Source of the DNA: Hyalangium gracile
GTDB taxonomy: Bacteria > Myxococcota > Myxococcia > Myxococcales > Myxococcaceae
Reading direction: 5' to 3'
Length of the DNA: 64,000 nt
Assembly: GCF_020103725.1 (NCBI RefSeq)
Contig: NZ_JAHXBG010000023.1
Location: 111,158 to 175,157 of the forward strand
The notes below the pieces were generated by a model. That model ran no database searches. It saw only the letters and a program-made list of their open reading frames with translations, and had not been told where the DNA came from. The position numbers were made by a program, and so were the translations under genes. Below, piece by piece: positions 1-11,808 of the stretch (position 1 is its first letter; the number at the start of each line of letters is the position of its first letter).

Positions 1-75
1 CCGGAAGGAAAGCACCTCCACTGTTTCGATGCGCGAGCCCATCCGTTCGTCACTCCGGCAAACCCAGACCCACTC

Positions 76-1569
76 TCAGAGATCGACCTTCTTCTCCGAG
101 TGGTTCTGGCCGTCATAGCGTAGCATGACGCCCTTGCCATCGTACCTCGTAACGATATTGACGGGGCGTCGCCAGAGGGACTGCAAATTTTTAAGCGTCT
201 CGCGTGCGTAGTCGCCCTTCAGGTCCTGCCCGTCGTGCTTGTGCGCCAGCAGCAGCTCGCTGCGGTTCTCGAAGTTGCCGTCGATCACTTCGATGATGGG
301 CTGGCCGAAGTTGGTGAGTCCCTGGAGCAGCTTGGCCTTCACCTTGCGGAACTCGCGGTCGAGGATCTCCCATGAGTTGCGCTTGTCGTTGAAGCCGTAG
401 ACGAACAGCTTCTGCTCGATGGCGAACTCGGGGGTGAGGAAGGTGTCGATGAAGGTGATGTCGTTGTAGTGCTTGCGGACCTCGAAGATCTTCTCGCGGC
501 CGGCGCCCAGCTTCTTGTCCCACGAGCCCCGCGCCCGCAGGTCATCACACTCATCCCACTCCTTGCCGAAGCGGCCCTTGTTCCAGCGCTCCTCGATGTC
601 GCGCCACAGCTCGATGCCCAGTTTGTAGGGGTTCAAAGCACCGGGCCGGGTGCCCATGGTGCCGGAGTGGCGGTCCGCGTAGTCGATGATCTCGTCATCC
701 TTGAGGGCGCGGCGGGTCATGATGGTGGAGTGCCAGTAGCTGGCCCAGCCCTCGTTCATGATCTTCGTCTGGCCCTGGGGCGCGAAGTAGTAGGCCTCGT
801 CGCGCAGGATGCTGAGGATGTCTGCCTCCCAGGGCTCCAGGGGGGCGTACTCGAGCAGGAAGTAGAGCACGTCGCGCTGGGCGCGCTCGGGGAACTTCTT
901 GGCCTTGGCCTTCTCGTCCTCCACCTTCTTGCGCTGGCTCTCGAGGAACTCGCTGGGGTTGATGAAGCCGCGCATGTACTCGCGGCCCACCTTGAAGCCC
1001 TCCACGCGCTCGTTGGCCTTGGCCTCGTCCTCGGCCCGCTTGGGGTCCGGGTTGCGGCGGATGTGCGGGGCGTGCTGATCGATGAGGTTCTCCAGACTGA
1101 GCGTCCGGTCGATGAAGTCCTCCACCTTCTCCACGCCGATCTTGTCGATCCACCGCCGCACGCGCGTGGCGTGGTTGGCCATCTCGTCGATCATCCGCCG
1201 GTTGGTGTGGCGGAACGAGAAGTTGTTCTTGAAGAAGTCGCAGTGCCCGTACACGTGGGCCATCACGAGCTTCTGGTCCACGTCCGCGTTGCTCTCCAGC
1301 AGGTACGCGTAGCAGGGGTCGTTGTTGATGACGAGCTCGTAGATCTTCGACAGGCCGTACTCGTAGCCCTTGGAGAGCTGCTCGTACTCCATGCCCCAGC
1401 GCCAGTGCGGGTAGCGGTTGGGGAAGCCTCCGTAGGAGGCGACCATGTTCATCTCGTCATAGGTGACGACCTCGAACACGGTCTCGAAGAAGTCGAGCCC
1501 GAACTCGCGGGCGTACCCGAGGACCTCGTCCTTGAGCTTGGCCAGGTGGGGTGTGAGGCTCTTGGGCAT
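76..1569 (-). CDS. spoVR: SpoVR family protein
   Basis: Protein of 497 aa, close to the usual length of SpoVR/YcgB proteins (about 470-510). The whole length matches the family in character: an N-terminal region with '[20 protein letters not shown]', a '[15 protein letters not shown]' segment around residue 270 and a lysine-rich insert near residues 190-230. SpoVR was named for a spore cortex defect in Bacillus; its biochemical role is unknown. It is the last gene of a minus-strand operon, 33 bp after the DUF444 gene and downstream of prkA, which is the conserved trio (yeaG-yeaH-ycgB in E. coli). The trio is linked to starvation or stationary-phase responses, and in a myxobacterium a role in development is a reasonable inference. 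The ATG at 1569 has a GGAG about 10 nt upstream. Confidence 0.93.
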   Translation of the reverse strand: MPKSLTPHLAKLKDEVLGYAREFGLDFFETVFEVVTYDEMNMVASYGGFPNRYPHWRWGMEYEQLSKGYEYGLSKIYELVINNDPCYAYLLESNADVDQKLVMAHVYGHCDFFKNNFSFRHTNRRMIDEMANHATRVRRWIDKIGVEKVEDFIDRTLSLENLIDQHAPHIRRNPDPKRAEDEAKANERVEGFKVGREYMRGFINPSEFLESQRKKVEDEKAKAKKFPERAQRDVLYFLLEYAPLEPWEADILSILRDEAYYFAPQGQTKIMNEGWASYWHSTIMTRRALKDDEIIDYADRHSGTMGTRPGALNPYKLGIELWRDIEERWNKGRFGKEWDECDDLRARGSWDKKLGAGREKIFEVRKHYNDITFIDTFLTPEFAIEQKLFVYGFNDKRNSWEILDREFRKVKAKLLQGLTNFGQPIIEVIDGNFENRSELLLAHKHDGQDLKGDYARETLKNLQSLWRRPVNIVTRYDGKGVMLRYDGQNHSEKKVDL

Positions 1570-1602
1570 CGGGCGGGTGCTCCGTGGGGGCGGGGTGGCG
1601 CT

Positions 1603-2715
1603 TCAGCGGCCCTTGCCGAGGAAGTCCTTGATGGAGTTGTAGATGGCGTCCTTGTCGGCGATCTCGCTGAGGGCGACGTTCGTCTGGTCCCCCACGGCCT
1701 CGCGCAAGTCCTTGATGAACTGGCCGCTGCCGTAGGGGCTCTCCACCTGGCCGTAGGCGAACTGGTTCACGCCCGGCAGGATGTCGTTCTTCAGCATGTC
1801 GATGCACTGGCGCGTGTCGTCCGCGCTCCAGTTGTCGCCGTCCGAGAAGTGGAACGGGTAGATGTTCCACGCGCTCTTCGGGTAATCGGCCTGGATGATG
1901 TCCCGGCAGAGCTTGTAGGCGCTGGAGATCATCGTCCCGCCGGACTCGCGGGTGTGGAAGAAGGTGTCCCGGTCCACCTCGCGAGCCACCGCGTCGTGGA
2001 TGATGTAGCGGGACTCCAGCCCCTTGTACTGGTGGCGCAGCCACGTATCGAGCCAGAAGCTCTCGATGCGGACGATCTCCTTCTGCTCGTCGCCCATCGA
2101 GCCCGACACGTCCATCATGTAGATGATGACGGCGTTGGTCTCCGGCAGATCCTGCAGCTTGTAGCTGCGGTAGCGCCGGTCCTCGCGCGTGGGGATGATG
2201 ACGGGCTTCTTCGGATCGTACGTGCCGGTGGCGATCTGCCGCTTCAGCGCCTGCTTGAAGGTGCGCTTGAAGTGACGCAGCGACTCCGGGCCGGTGGTGT
2301 TGATGCCGGTGTACTTGATTCTCTGGGTGACGATCTTCTCGTTGTGCCGGCGCTCGATGTTGGGCAGCTGCAGCTCCTCGCCGAGGATCTGCGCCAGCTC
2401 GTCCAGGGTGACGTCCACTTCCAGGGCGTGCTCGCCCTCGCCCTGGCCGGCCTGGCCGTGCCCGTCCCCGGGCTGTACCTGCCCGGGGCCGAGCGTCTGA
2501 CCCACCTCGCCGTCGCCCTGCCCGACACCGCCCTGCTCCTTGTGTCCGTACTTGAAGCGCGGGATGTCGATGAAGGGGATGGGGATGGAGATGGCATCCT
2601 TGCCCTTCTTGCCGAGCATCTCGCCCTTCTGCACGTACTTGCGCAGGTTGGCCTTGATCTTCCCTCGGACGATCGCCTTGAAGCGGGCGTGGTCTTGGTG
2701 GATCTTCAGGGACAC
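1603..2715 (-). CDS. DUF444 family protein (YeaH/YhbH-like)
   Basis: Protein of 370 aa of the DUF444 family. The C-terminal half carries a von Willebrand A-like fold with the MIDAS-type motif 'MMDVSGSMG' near residue 205. A Gly/Gln-rich low-complexity linker sits at about residues 60-110, as is common in this family. The start is GTG at 2715; an AAGGAG ribosome site lies inside the last codons of prkA, and the two genes are 2 bp apart, so they are probably translationally coupled. Family members are always found with PrkA and usually SpoVR, and probably act as a partner or substrate of the kinase. Biochemical role unknown. Confidence 0.93.
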   Translation of the reverse strand: MSLKIHQDHARFKAIVRGKIKANLRKYVQKGEMLGKKGKDAISIPIPFIDIPRFKYGHKEQGGVGQGDGEVGQTLGPGQVQPGDGHGQAGQGEGEHALEVDVTLDELAQILGEELQLPNIERRHNEKIVTQRIKYTGINTTGPESLRHFKRTFKQALKRQIATGTYDPKKPVIIPTREDRRYRSYKLQDLPETNAVIIYMMDVSGSMGDEQKEIVRIESFWLDTWLRHQYKGLESRYIIHDAVAREVDRDTFFHTRESGGTMISSAYKLCRDIIQADYPKSAWNIYPFHFSDGDNWSADDTRQCIDMLKNDILPGVNQFAYGQVESPYGSGQFIKDLREAVGDQTNVALSEIADKDAIYNSIKDFLGKGR

Positions 2716-2717
2716 GC

Positions 2718-4781
<2,064 letters not shown>

Positions 4782-5020
4782 GTCTCTCCCTCGAGGCCAC
4801 CCGAGGGCGCGGGAGTCGCGCACACGAGGGGCCAGAATTTGAACCTGGGGGGCTGGATACCCATTCCGATGCACCCCGCTAGCGGGTCCCAGGCAACAAC
4901 GCTCCTGGCGCCCCTTCGGGACCCCGCCGCGGAGTGGGACCGCGTGGTCAGCACGTGTCGGAAGTGCCAGTTGGGGGCACCCCCTCCACGGGGTGAAAAG
5001 GCATCCTGATTATAAGGACC
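4782..5020 (-). promoter_or_regulatory. Structured leader upstream of prkA
   Basis: On the minus strand an orphan -10-like TATAAT (5009-5014) lies about 230 nt before the prkA start; I see no matching -35. The transcript between them could fold into a nested hairpin (GACCC 4920-4924 with GGGTC 4884-4888, enclosing CCTGG 4904-4908 with CCAGG 4889-4893), then a palindrome CCCGCTAGCGGG (4875-4886). Next comes a perfect tRNA T-arm look-alike at 4832-4848 (5-bp stem, loop TTCAAAT). The rest of a tRNA (D arm, anticodon arm, 5' acceptor) is not present. A regulatory leader or a decayed tRNA are both possible. Confidence 0.35.
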
Positions 5021-5316
5021 CCAGTCCCGGCGGGTAGGGTCCAGCGGGTCATCTCCCCATCAGTGAACGTCCGGGACCGGTGGCCGACCGGCTCGGAGGC
5101 TCAGTTGTGGGGCAATATCCCCTATGTATGGACATAACGGCGGGGGGGTGTGACGTGCAACCGAGCCTGCTGGAGGGGTAGGGGTGAAGGTAGGACACTC
5201 GGCCCATGGGGTTGGAGTGTCGGGCAGTGAGCAGGAGGGGAGGTGGGAAGGGGGCCGGGCAGGGGAGCAGGGGTCGCTTGGTTTTGGGCCCTGCCTGCGT
5301 ATCCTCCCGCGCCTCC

Positions 5317-6903
5317 ATGGCGTCCGCACTGTCCTCAGTCCCCGCAGCCTCCCCCTCGCCCGAGCCGATGCTGTCGGCGGTGCCCGAGCCCGAGCGTGAG
5401 CCGTCCCCGCGGCTGCTGCTCGGGCTGTTGATCGTCGCGGCGCTGGTGCCTCGGCTGGTGGTGTTCCCGGTGAACGAGAACCTGTACGGGGACGCGGTGG
5501 CGCGCACGGAGCTGGCCGAGCGCTGGCTGCAGGCGCCGCACTTCATCCGATCATTCAAGGATGGGGCGCTGCAGTTCGGGCCGCTGCACCTGTACATGGT
5601 GGGGGCGGCGCTGAAGGTGATCGATCGGGAGCACGCGGGCCGGGCGGTGAGCCTGCTGTTCGGCGTGCTGTCGGTGGTGCCGCTGTTCGCGCTGACGCGG
5701 CGCTACTTCGGCTGGCGCGCGGGGCTGTGGGCGGGCCTGGCCTTCTGCGTCTGGGGCATGCACCTGCAGATGTCCACCACGGCGGCCAGCGAGGCGGTGG
5801 CGCTGTTCTTCATGCTGAGCGTGTTCGCGCTGTTCTCGCAGGCGCTGGAGGAGAGCCGGTTCGGCCCGCTGTTCGGGGCGGCGGTGGTGCTGAACCTGGC
5901 ATGCGCGCTGCGCTACGACGCCTGGATGTACATTCCCCTGCTGGCGGTGATGCCGCTGCTGTGGAGGGGGGACAAGGTGGCGGGCGTGACGATGGCCGTG
6001 TCCTTCGGCCTGCTGTGCCTGCCGTTTCCGCTGCTGTGGATGCAGGGCAACGAGCTGGCGCACGGCGATCCGCTCTACCCCATCAAGTACATCGACGAGT
6101 TCCACAAGAACTGGGTGGCGAGCTCGGGCGGCGGGGGGAAGGACTGGTGGCTGCGTGCCCAGGGACTGGGCTTCTGGCCGGGGACGGCGCTCTTCACGCT
6201 CACTCCGGGGGTGGCGCTGCTGGGGATGGCCGGCATGGTGAAGGCGTGGCGCGAGCGGCCGGAGCTGCGCTGGCTGGTGCTGGCGGCGCTGGTGCCCACC
6301 GCTTACTACACCTTCCGGGCGGCGGTGCTGCTCGACTTCATGCCGCTGGGGCGCTTCACGGTGACTCAGGTGGTGCTGGTGCTGCCGTTCGTCGCGCTCG
6401 GCCTCAAGGCATGCGTGGGGGCGTGGGGGGCAGGGGCGGGCAAGGCGGTGGCGGGGACGAGCCTCGCGCTGGCGGTGACGATGCCCGTGGCGCTGGGCCT
6501 CTCTACCTTCCGGGTGGACGGGAGCTGGCGCGACTCGCTGAGGCCCGTGAGCCCGACCTCCACCAATCCGCAGCCGGTGATGCAGGCGGTGCGCTTCATC
6601 GAGGCGGAGGTGGCGGAGAAGGGGAAGGCGTTCGTGCTCGACAGCGACGATCGGTACATGGATCTGCAGCTCGGCTTCTTCGTCGGGCTGCCCGAGGCCC
6701 GCATGGTGCGGATGCGCTGGGGCGGCTTCCGGCAGCGGGTGGAGACGGAGCGGCCGGAGTACCTCGTGCGCTTCGAGCAGGGCGCGCTCGCGCGGGAGCC
6801 CTGGGTGAAGCTGGAGGGGCGCACGCTGAGGCTCGGCGACGTCACCTATGAAGAGGTGGACGGCTTCTCCGCGCCCGTGCACGTCTACCGGCTGCGGCCG
6901 TAG
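5317..6903 (+). CDS. Glycosyltransferase family 39-like membrane protein
   Basis: About 528 aa, polytopic, with roughly ten hydrophobic segments from residue 35 onward and a short soluble C-terminus. Early in the protein, after the first membrane segment, 'NENLYGDAVARTELAERWL' holds the acidic residues in the first external loop typical of the PMT/ArnT GT-C superfamily, which moves sugars from polyprenyl-phosphate donors onto lipid or protein acceptors in the membrane. Donor and acceptor cannot be read from sequence. Start choice is weak: ATG 5317 precedes a Pro/Ser/Glu-rich N-tail without a clear ribosome site, and ATG 5368 is an alternative. It is convergent with ruvX. Confidence 0.75.
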   Translation: MASALSSVPAASPSPEPMLSAVPEPEREPSPRLLLGLLIVAALVPRLVVFPVNENLYGDAVARTELAERWLQAPHFIRSFKDGALQFGPLHLYMVGAALKVIDREHAGRAVSLLFGVLSVVPLFALTRRYFGWRAGLWAGLAFCVWGMHLQMSTTAASEAVALFFMLSVFALFSQALEESRFGPLFGAAVVLNLACALRYDAWMYIPLLAVMPLLWRGDKVAGVTMAVSFGLLCLPFPLLWMQGNELAHGDPLYPIKYIDEFHKNWVASSGGGGKDWWLRAQGLGFWPGTALFTLTPGVALLGMAGMVKAWRERPELRWLVLAALVPTAYYTFRAAVLLDFMPLGRFTVTQVVLVLPFVALGLKACVGAWGAGAGKAVAGTSLALAVTMPVALGLSTFRVDGSWRDSLRPVSPTSTNPQPVMQAVRFIEAEVAEKGKAFVLDSDDRYMDLQLGFFVGLPEARMVRMRWGGFRQRVETERPEYLVRFEQGALAREPWVKLEGRTLRLGDVTYEEVDGFSAPVHVYRLRP

Positions 6904-6910
6904 CGGCGCC

Positions 6911-6926
6911 GAGCCCCGCGGGGCTC
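6911..6926. terminator. Hairpin between convergent genes
   Basis: Perfect 16-nt palindrome GAGCCCCGCGGGGCTC between the glycosyltransferase gene and ruvX; it overlaps the ruvX stop codon. It has no T-run on either side, so it may only be a weak or factor-assisted terminator. Confidence 0.45.
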
Positions 6927-7377
6927 AGGCCTCCGGGTCGTAGTCGTCCGCATGCCCGTCGGCCACCGAGCGGTGGGCGTCGAGCCAGCCCTGGAGGATG
7001 AACTGGGCGGCCACCTGATCGATGACCTGGCGGCGCTTGGCTCGGGAGAGGTCCGCCTCGAGCAGGGTCCGCTCGGCCGCCACCGTGGACAGCCGCTCGT
7101 CCCAGAACTCCACCGGCAGGCCGAGCGCCTGGCTCGCCGCGTCGGCGAACTTCCGGGAGGCCTCGGCGCGCGGGCCCTCCGAGCCATCCATGTTGAGGGG
7201 CAGCCCCACGACGAGGCGTGAGGCCTCGTGCTCGCGCGCTAGCCCGGCCAGCTCCGCGAGGTCCGCCTTGAGGTTGGTGCGCCGTATCGTGGTGACGGCC
7301 TGGGCGGTCAGCCCGAGCCCGTCCGAGACGGCCACCCCGATGGTCTTGGTACCCACGTCGAGGCCCAGCGTGCGCAT
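6925..7377 (-). CDS. ruvX: Putative pre-16S rRNA nuclease / Holliday junction resolvase (RuvX/YqgF)
   Basis: Protein of 150 aa, normal for the family. RNase H-like fold with the N-terminal metal-binding strand 'LGLDVGTKTIGVAVSD', a middle 'VVGLPLNMDGSEGPRA' and 'FWDERLSTVAAERTL', and a C-terminal 'KRRQVIDQVAAQFILQGWLD', all in the standard order with conserved acidic residues. Known members process the 5' end of 16S rRNA; resolvase activity has also been proposed. Stand-alone gene here. Confidence 0.94.
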   Translation of the reverse strand: MRTLGLDVGTKTIGVAVSDGLGLTAQAVTTIRRTNLKADLAELAGLAREHEASRLVVGLPLNMDGSEGPRAEASRKFADAASQALGLPVEFWDERLSTVAAERTLLEADLSRAKRRQVIDQVAAQFILQGWLDAHRSVADGHADDYDPEA

Positions 7378-7584
7378 GGCCGCGGGACTCTAGTCGCAAT
7401 CTCGCGCCATGGACCGCACCGTCCACGGACAGGGACGGCTCGCCGTCGGCTGGCCAACCTAACCCACTGAATTCGTTGGATGCGGAGCAGGCGAGGGCGT
7501 CGGCATCGCCGGTGCAATCGCCCGGTGCGTCCGATGCGCGGCGGCTTGCGACTCCAACCTCTTTCCCGACGCGCGGGAGGCAAC

Positions 7585-8745
7585 ATGCTCGACTTCATCA
7601 AGAACGCAGTGAACACGCTGGCCGGGCCGATGGCGACCGCGGTCGATTTCGCGGGGGACAAGCTGGGCCTTCCCCCGATGCTGACCAACTCCATCAAGGC
7701 GGTGGCCGGGGCGATGACCGGCAACGTGATGATGGCCGCCAGCGGCGCGATGGGCGTCATCTCGGATCTGCAGAAGGATCCGCCGGCCCAGACGGAGTTC
7801 TACCCGGCTCGCGACATGTCCAAGGCCCAGGAGGGTTATGCCCCCGCCGGACAGGCCATCTCGACGTCCACCACCGTGAGCTCCCGCCCGGGCAGCACGG
7901 CGGGCACCCACGCGGCCAGCACGGCGAGCACGGGCACCCTGGAGCCGAGCATCCTCGAGTACCGGGACGCGCTGCGCACCATCGCCGCCAACTTCGGCAT
8001 CCTCGACACGCTCTGCGGCAAGAAGAACGAGAAGATCGACGCGCAGACGCTGGCGATGGCCGCGAACCTCTCGACGCTGTCCCCCGAGCTGCGCAAGGCG
8101 GCTCGCTTCCTCTGCGCGCACCCCGAGTACCGCAACATGGTGGACACGGCGGGCAAGGGCGGCAGCGTCGATGGCACCATCAGCCAGCTGGACGTGCAGA
8201 AGGCGCTGAAGAAGGTGAACGAGGACATCGAGCGCCATGGCGTGCGTCAGCCCGCGCCGTCCACGCCCGCTCCCGCGCCGTCGACTCCGCCGCCCGCGGC
8301 CGGTACTCCGCCGGCGGGTACGCCGACGAATCCCGTGGAGACCCGGCCGGAGCCGACGCCGTCCACGCAGTGCCCTCCGGCGACCCCGGCGCCCGGGGCG
8401 GGCAGCACGAACTCCGGCAGCGTGAGCGACATCATCAACAACCCGAACATGAGCCTGGAGGAGAAGCTGCAGGCCATCCTCACGCTGATCTCCCGCGACA
8501 CGGATGACGAGATCCTCGACGTGATGAAGGAGATGTCGAGCGTCCGCGACGAGCGCGCCGGCCTGGGCACCGACGAGAAGAGCCGGGCCCGCGAGGCGAA
8601 GCTGGAGACGACGATGGAGCAGCTGAACCTGCGCCTCCAGAAGCTGATGGAGAAGCGCAAGCAGATGTTCGACCTGATGAGCAACATCTCCTCGAAGTTC
8701 AACGAGATGGCCAAGCAGGCCATCCAGAACATGGGCCGGGCCTGA
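7585..8745 (+). CDS. Possible type III secretion substrate / translocator-like protein
   Basis: Protein of 386 aa with no family I can name firmly. The N-terminus (about residues 1-65) is Ala/Gly/Met-rich and weakly hydrophobic; the middle holds a helical block and then a Pro/Thr-rich linker (about 215-270). The C-terminal 100 residues are predicted coiled coil ending in 'SNISSKFNEMAKQAIQNMGRA', reminiscent of filament or translocator proteins of type III secretion. No signal peptide. The next gene encodes a TPR protein resembling class II type III chaperones, 42 bp downstream, which is the main reason for the call. ATG 7585 has GGGAGG 5 nt upstream. Function is inferred; no other secretion genes lie in the window. 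Confidence 0.45.
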   Translation: MLDFIKNAVNTLAGPMATAVDFAGDKLGLPPMLTNSIKAVAGAMTGNVMMAASGAMGVISDLQKDPPAQTEFYPARDMSKAQEGYAPAGQAISTSTTVSSRPGSTAGTHAASTASTGTLEPSILEYRDALRTIAANFGILDTLCGKKNEKIDAQTLAMAANLSTLSPELRKAARFLCAHPEYRNMVDTAGKGGSVDGTISQLDVQKALKKVNEDIERHGVRQPAPSTPAPAPSTPPPAAGTPPAGTPTNPVETRPEPTPSTQCPPATPAPGAGSTNSGSVSDIINNPNMSLEEKLQAILTLISRDTDDEILDVMKEMSSVRDERAGLGTDEKSRAREAKLETTMEQLNLRLQKLMEKRKQMFDLMSNISSKFNEMAKQAIQNMGRA

Positions 8746-8787
8746 GCCGCCATGGGACGCGTCATCAAGTACCAGGGAGACAGGACG

Positions 8788-9273
8788 ATGGAGATCCGGA
8801 CCGAGACCGTGGAGAAGCTGAAGGCGTTCGCGCGGGGCCAGGCGACGTGGGCGGAGGTGGAGGGGATGAGCTTCGAGGAGGCGAAATCCATCGCGCAGGT
8901 GGGCTGTGAGCTCGCCGCGGCGGGGCGCTACCAGGAGGCGCGCATCCTCTTCGAGGGGCTGGTGGAGGGCAACCCGAAGGACGCGGCCAGCCGGGCGGCG
9001 CTCGGCACCGTGTACCAGAAGCTGGGCCGGCTGCAGGACGCCATCAGCGAGTACAGCGCCGCGCTCGAGCGCGATCCGCGCAACCCCGTGGCCCTCGTCA
9101 ACCGCGGTGAGCTGTACCTGCGGCAGGGCAACCGGCAGGGCTTCACGGACGTGACCCAGGCCGTGGAGGCGGATCCGCACGGCGAGACGTCGGCGGGCCG
9201 TCGGGCCCGGGCGCTGGTGAAGGCCATCACGCTCGTGGCGGTGGAGAAGATGAAGGAGAGCCCGCAGGCGTAG
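8788..9273 (+). CDS. TPR protein resembling class II type III secretion chaperone (SycD/LcrH-like)
   Basis: Protein of 161 aa with an N-terminal helix and three tandem TPR units (about residues 38-140), starting at 'GMSFEEAKSIAQVGCELAAA' and including 'AALGTVYQKLGRLQDAISEY'. Length and layout match SycD/LcrH/IpgC chaperones, which bind translocator proteins encoded next to them. ATG 8788 is chosen because a GGGAGACAGG purine tract precedes it; an in-frame ATG at 8752 would add 12 residues. Probably co-transcribed with the gene before it. A generic TPR protein is the alternative. Confidence 0.6.
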   Translation: MEIRTETVEKLKAFARGQATWAEVEGMSFEEAKSIAQVGCELAAAGRYQEARILFEGLVEGNPKDAASRAALGTVYQKLGRLQDAISEYSAALERDPRNPVALVNRGELYLRQGNRQGFTDVTQAVEADPHGETSAGRRARALVKAITLVAVEKMKESPQA

Positions 9274-9402
9274 CGCTTGCGGCTGGGGGAAGGGGGGTGA
9301 TCGGGTGATCGCCGGGCTCGAGGGGAGGGCTCGGCGGCAGCGCTCGGTGGGTGGGCCCGTGAGGGACATGGGCCATGCGAGGGCCCACCCGCCGACGCTG
9401 AT

Positions 9403-10596
9403 TCAAGGCACGGAGATGTCGGCGACGCGCTCGCCGATGGGCGGGTGGGTCAGGCCCTTGATGACCACCCATCGAGGAGGCTCGGGGTCCATCTTGTTCA
9501 ACCTCGCGGCCTTCACCAGCATCTGGCGGAACGTGGCGGGGTCGTTCGTCAGGCGCAGCGCGTAGCGGTCGGCCTCGCGCTCGCGCTCGCGGGAGAACGC
9601 CGCGGAGACGGGCGCGGACACCGTCATCACCACGTAGATCAGCAAGGGGATGAGCGGCAGCGTGCGCGTGTCCGCGAACCGGGTGGTGCCGAACCAGCCG
9701 CGCGCCGCCGACAGCTTCAGGAGCCTGTCGATCGCGAAGAGGAAGGCGACCAGCGCCACGGAGGAGGCGATGCGGCTCGGCCACTGGGACTCGTTCACGT
9801 GGCCCGCCTCGTGCGCGACGGCCGCGAGGATCTCCCCCTCGGTGAACTCCCGGAGCAGCACGTCGTTGAGCACGATGGTGCGCGTGGGGCCCTGGCCGGC
9901 GAAGTAGGCCTGGACGCGGTTGGAGGCAACGGACGTCTTCTCCACCAGCACGTCGGCGAAGGCGATGTTCGCGCGGGCCATCAGCTCGGTGAGGTGGGTG
10001 CGCAGGGGACCGGCCTCCAGCGGCGTCTGATCGTAGAAGGCGCGGCTGCGGTACGGGTCGAGCGCGGAAGCCACCAACATCAGTAGAGCCACGGGCACGC
10101 CCAGCACCAGCCACCAGCGCCGGAGCCGCCGCGCCAGGCCGTACAGGCCGAGGACCAGGGCGGAGACGACGATGACACTGGCCAGGAGCTCCTTGAGCTC
10201 GTCTCGCGCGTACGTCAGCGGCGTGTGCGTGGACATGCCGTATTGGTGCTCGAGGATGTAGCCGAAGTAGAAGTCGCTCGGAGCGGTGACGAGCTTCAGG
10301 CTGAAGTCCACGCAGAGTGCGAAGAGCAGCGCCGTTCCCCAGCCGGGCTCTCCCCAGAGCCTGTCCATCGCGCTGAGGAACACGCGGCTGACCGGCGCGG
10401 TGCGCAGGAAGCCCAGTCGGGAGCCGAGCCAGGCGGCCGAGGACTGGGCGAGGCGGTAGAAGGGCTTGTTCAGCGGCCCGAGCGCCAGCGCCAGGAACCC
10501 CACGTAGACGAAGGGGTTCACCGCGGCACGGATGTAGTACGGCAGGCTGTACGCCTTGATCTCCGCGAGCTGCGCGGGCGTGAAGATGGGCTCCAT
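9403..10596 (-). CDS. M48 family membrane zinc metalloprotease (Ste24/HtpX-like)
   Basis: About 397 aa. The zinc site 'VAHEAGHVNESQ' (HExxH) lies near residue 255, and the third ligand is expected in 'REREREADRYALRL' near residue 340. There are at least five membrane segments, two of them between the HExxH and the ERE-EAD motif, as in CAAX prenyl protease 1/Ste24-type M48 enzymes. Likely a cytoplasmic-membrane quality-control protease. ATG 10596 begins 'MEPIFTPAQLAEIKAY'; the longer in-frame extension upstream is basic and low-complexity, and is rejected. Confidence 0.88.
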   Translation of the reverse strand: MEPIFTPAQLAEIKAYSLPYYIRAAVNPFVYVGFLALALGPLNKPFYRLAQSSAAWLGSRLGFLRTAPVSRVFLSAMDRLWGEPGWGTALLFALCVDFSLKLVTAPSDFYFGYILEHQYGMSTHTPLTYARDELKELLASVIVVSALVLGLYGLARRLRRWWLVLGVPVALLMLVASALDPYRSRAFYDQTPLEAGPLRTHLTELMARANIAFADVLVEKTSVASNRVQAYFAGQGPTRTIVLNDVLLREFTEGEILAAVAHEAGHVNESQWPSRIASSVALVAFLFAIDRLLKLSAARGWFGTTRFADTRTLPLIPLLIYVVMTVSAPVSAAFSREREREADRYALRLTNDPATFRQMLVKAARLNKMDPEPPRWVVIKGLTHPPIGERVADISVP

Positions 10597-10744
10597 GGGC
10601 GGGGAGAGGCTATGCCGGCTCCGCCCTGTGTGCCCAGATGCACCCCGCGTGACATGCGGGGCGCCTTCGTGGCGCGTCAGGTCGGCAGGGGGCAGCACCG
10701 TGGTATAGGCGCAACCCACTCGATACCCGTTTGAGGAGTTCCTG

Positions 10745-11737
10745 ATGCGCTTCGTGCTTCCCCTGGTCGCACTGCTGGTCACGGCCGGCCCTGCACTCGC
10801 CGATGATTCCACCCGCGTCGCCCCGAAGGAGCCTACCGGCGCTCCTCCGAAGGCGGCCGCTCCCGAGGCGGGACCGGCGCTGCGCTTCGCCTGGCCCTCT
10901 CCGTCTCGGGTGAAGGTGACCGAGCGCATCCTCAAGAAGGGCAAGCGCTCGGTGGTGAGCTACGACGCGGTGTTGTCGGCGCGGTCGGGCGGTGGGTACG
11001 AGGTGAAGATCGACAAGTTCCAGTTCCTGGAGATGGAGGGGCGCGACCTCACCCAGGGTCCGCTGCCCCCGGAGCTCAAGGCGGCCGCAGCCATCGCGAG
11101 TGCCCTCCCCACGCTGGTGATCTCCGCTGACGGAGAGGTGTCGGACGTGGTGGGGATGGAGGAGGTCATCGAACGCACCACCGCGCTCGTCCCCGAGGAG
11201 AAGGGCATGCGCGACCAGGTGCGCAGGACGCTCTCGCAGCCGGCGATGATGCAGATGATGAAGCAGCGGGTGGGTGACTTCTGGAGCACGTGGGTGGGCG
11301 CGTGGGTCGGCGCCGATCTGGCCGCTGGCGAGAAGCGCACCGGCACGGTGCCGATGCAGCTGCCCTCGGGGAGCGTGGACAGCCAGGTGACGATGCACCA
11401 CCGCGGGTCGGATCCGGCCTACAAGGGCTCGGTGCACCTGGAGGTGGAGACGGTGCTCGAGGGTGAGCCCTTCCGCAAGGCGATGGCAGGTCTGGTCTCC
11501 CAGATGATTCAGTCCTCCGCCGCCAAGGACCAGGCGCCGGACATCGACAAGATGCTCAAGTCGGCGCGCCGCGTCTCCACCGTGGAGGTGGTGACCGATC
11601 CCGCCACCCTGCGGCCCTACCGCGCGCGCATGGCGCAGGTGACGAAGCTGCTGATGGAGGGCCAGGAGCGCGAGGAGCGCGAGGAGCGTGAGTACAGCTT
11701 CGCGTGGCCCACGAAGGAGAGCGGCAAGCGCCGCTGA
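10745..11737 (+). CDS. Secreted protein of unknown function
   Basis: Protein of 330 aa with a clear signal peptide (about residues 1-19, 'LLVTAGPALA' then DDS). After a Pro/Ala-rich stretch comes a mixed alpha/beta domain and a very charged C-terminal 'EGQEREEREEREYSF'. No catalytic motif is visible; it fits the common myxobacterial class of periplasmic hypothetical proteins. GAGGAG sits 6 nt before the ATG at 10745. It stands alone between the protease gene (divergent) and a lipoprotein gene. Confidence 0.75.
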   Translation: MRFVLPLVALLVTAGPALADDSTRVAPKEPTGAPPKAAAPEAGPALRFAWPSPSRVKVTERILKKGKRSVVSYDAVLSARSGGGYEVKIDKFQFLEMEGRDLTQGPLPPELKAAAAIASALPTLVISADGEVSDVVGMEEVIERTTALVPEEKGMRDQVRRTLSQPAMMQMMKQRVGDFWSTWVGAWVGADLAAGEKRTGTVPMQLPSGSVDSQVTMHHRGSDPAYKGSVHLEVETVLEGEPFRKAMAGLVSQMIQSSAAKDQAPDIDKMLKSARRVSTVEVVTDPATLRPYRARMAQVTKLLMEGQEREEREEREYSFAWPTKESGKRR

Positions 11738-11808
11738 GCCGAGAGCTGGATCGGCAGTCCCACTTCCGATAGCCGAGCCCATTCGAGAGCCGTGACGAGG
11801 GAGACTTC

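Noticed and set aside
4800..4930. A complete tRNA gene on the minus strand
   Set aside because: Only the T-arm is convincing; no 7-bp acceptor pairing, D arm or anticodon stem could be built around it.
4960..5010. A sigma-54 promoter for the prkA operon (TGGCAC on the minus strand)
   Set aside because: The GC of the -12 element is not at the required spacing after the GG.
7459..9369. 636-codon minus-strand frame opposite the type-III-like pair
   Set aside because: Arg/His/Leu-rich shadow of the plus-strand genes, with no ribosome site or domain.
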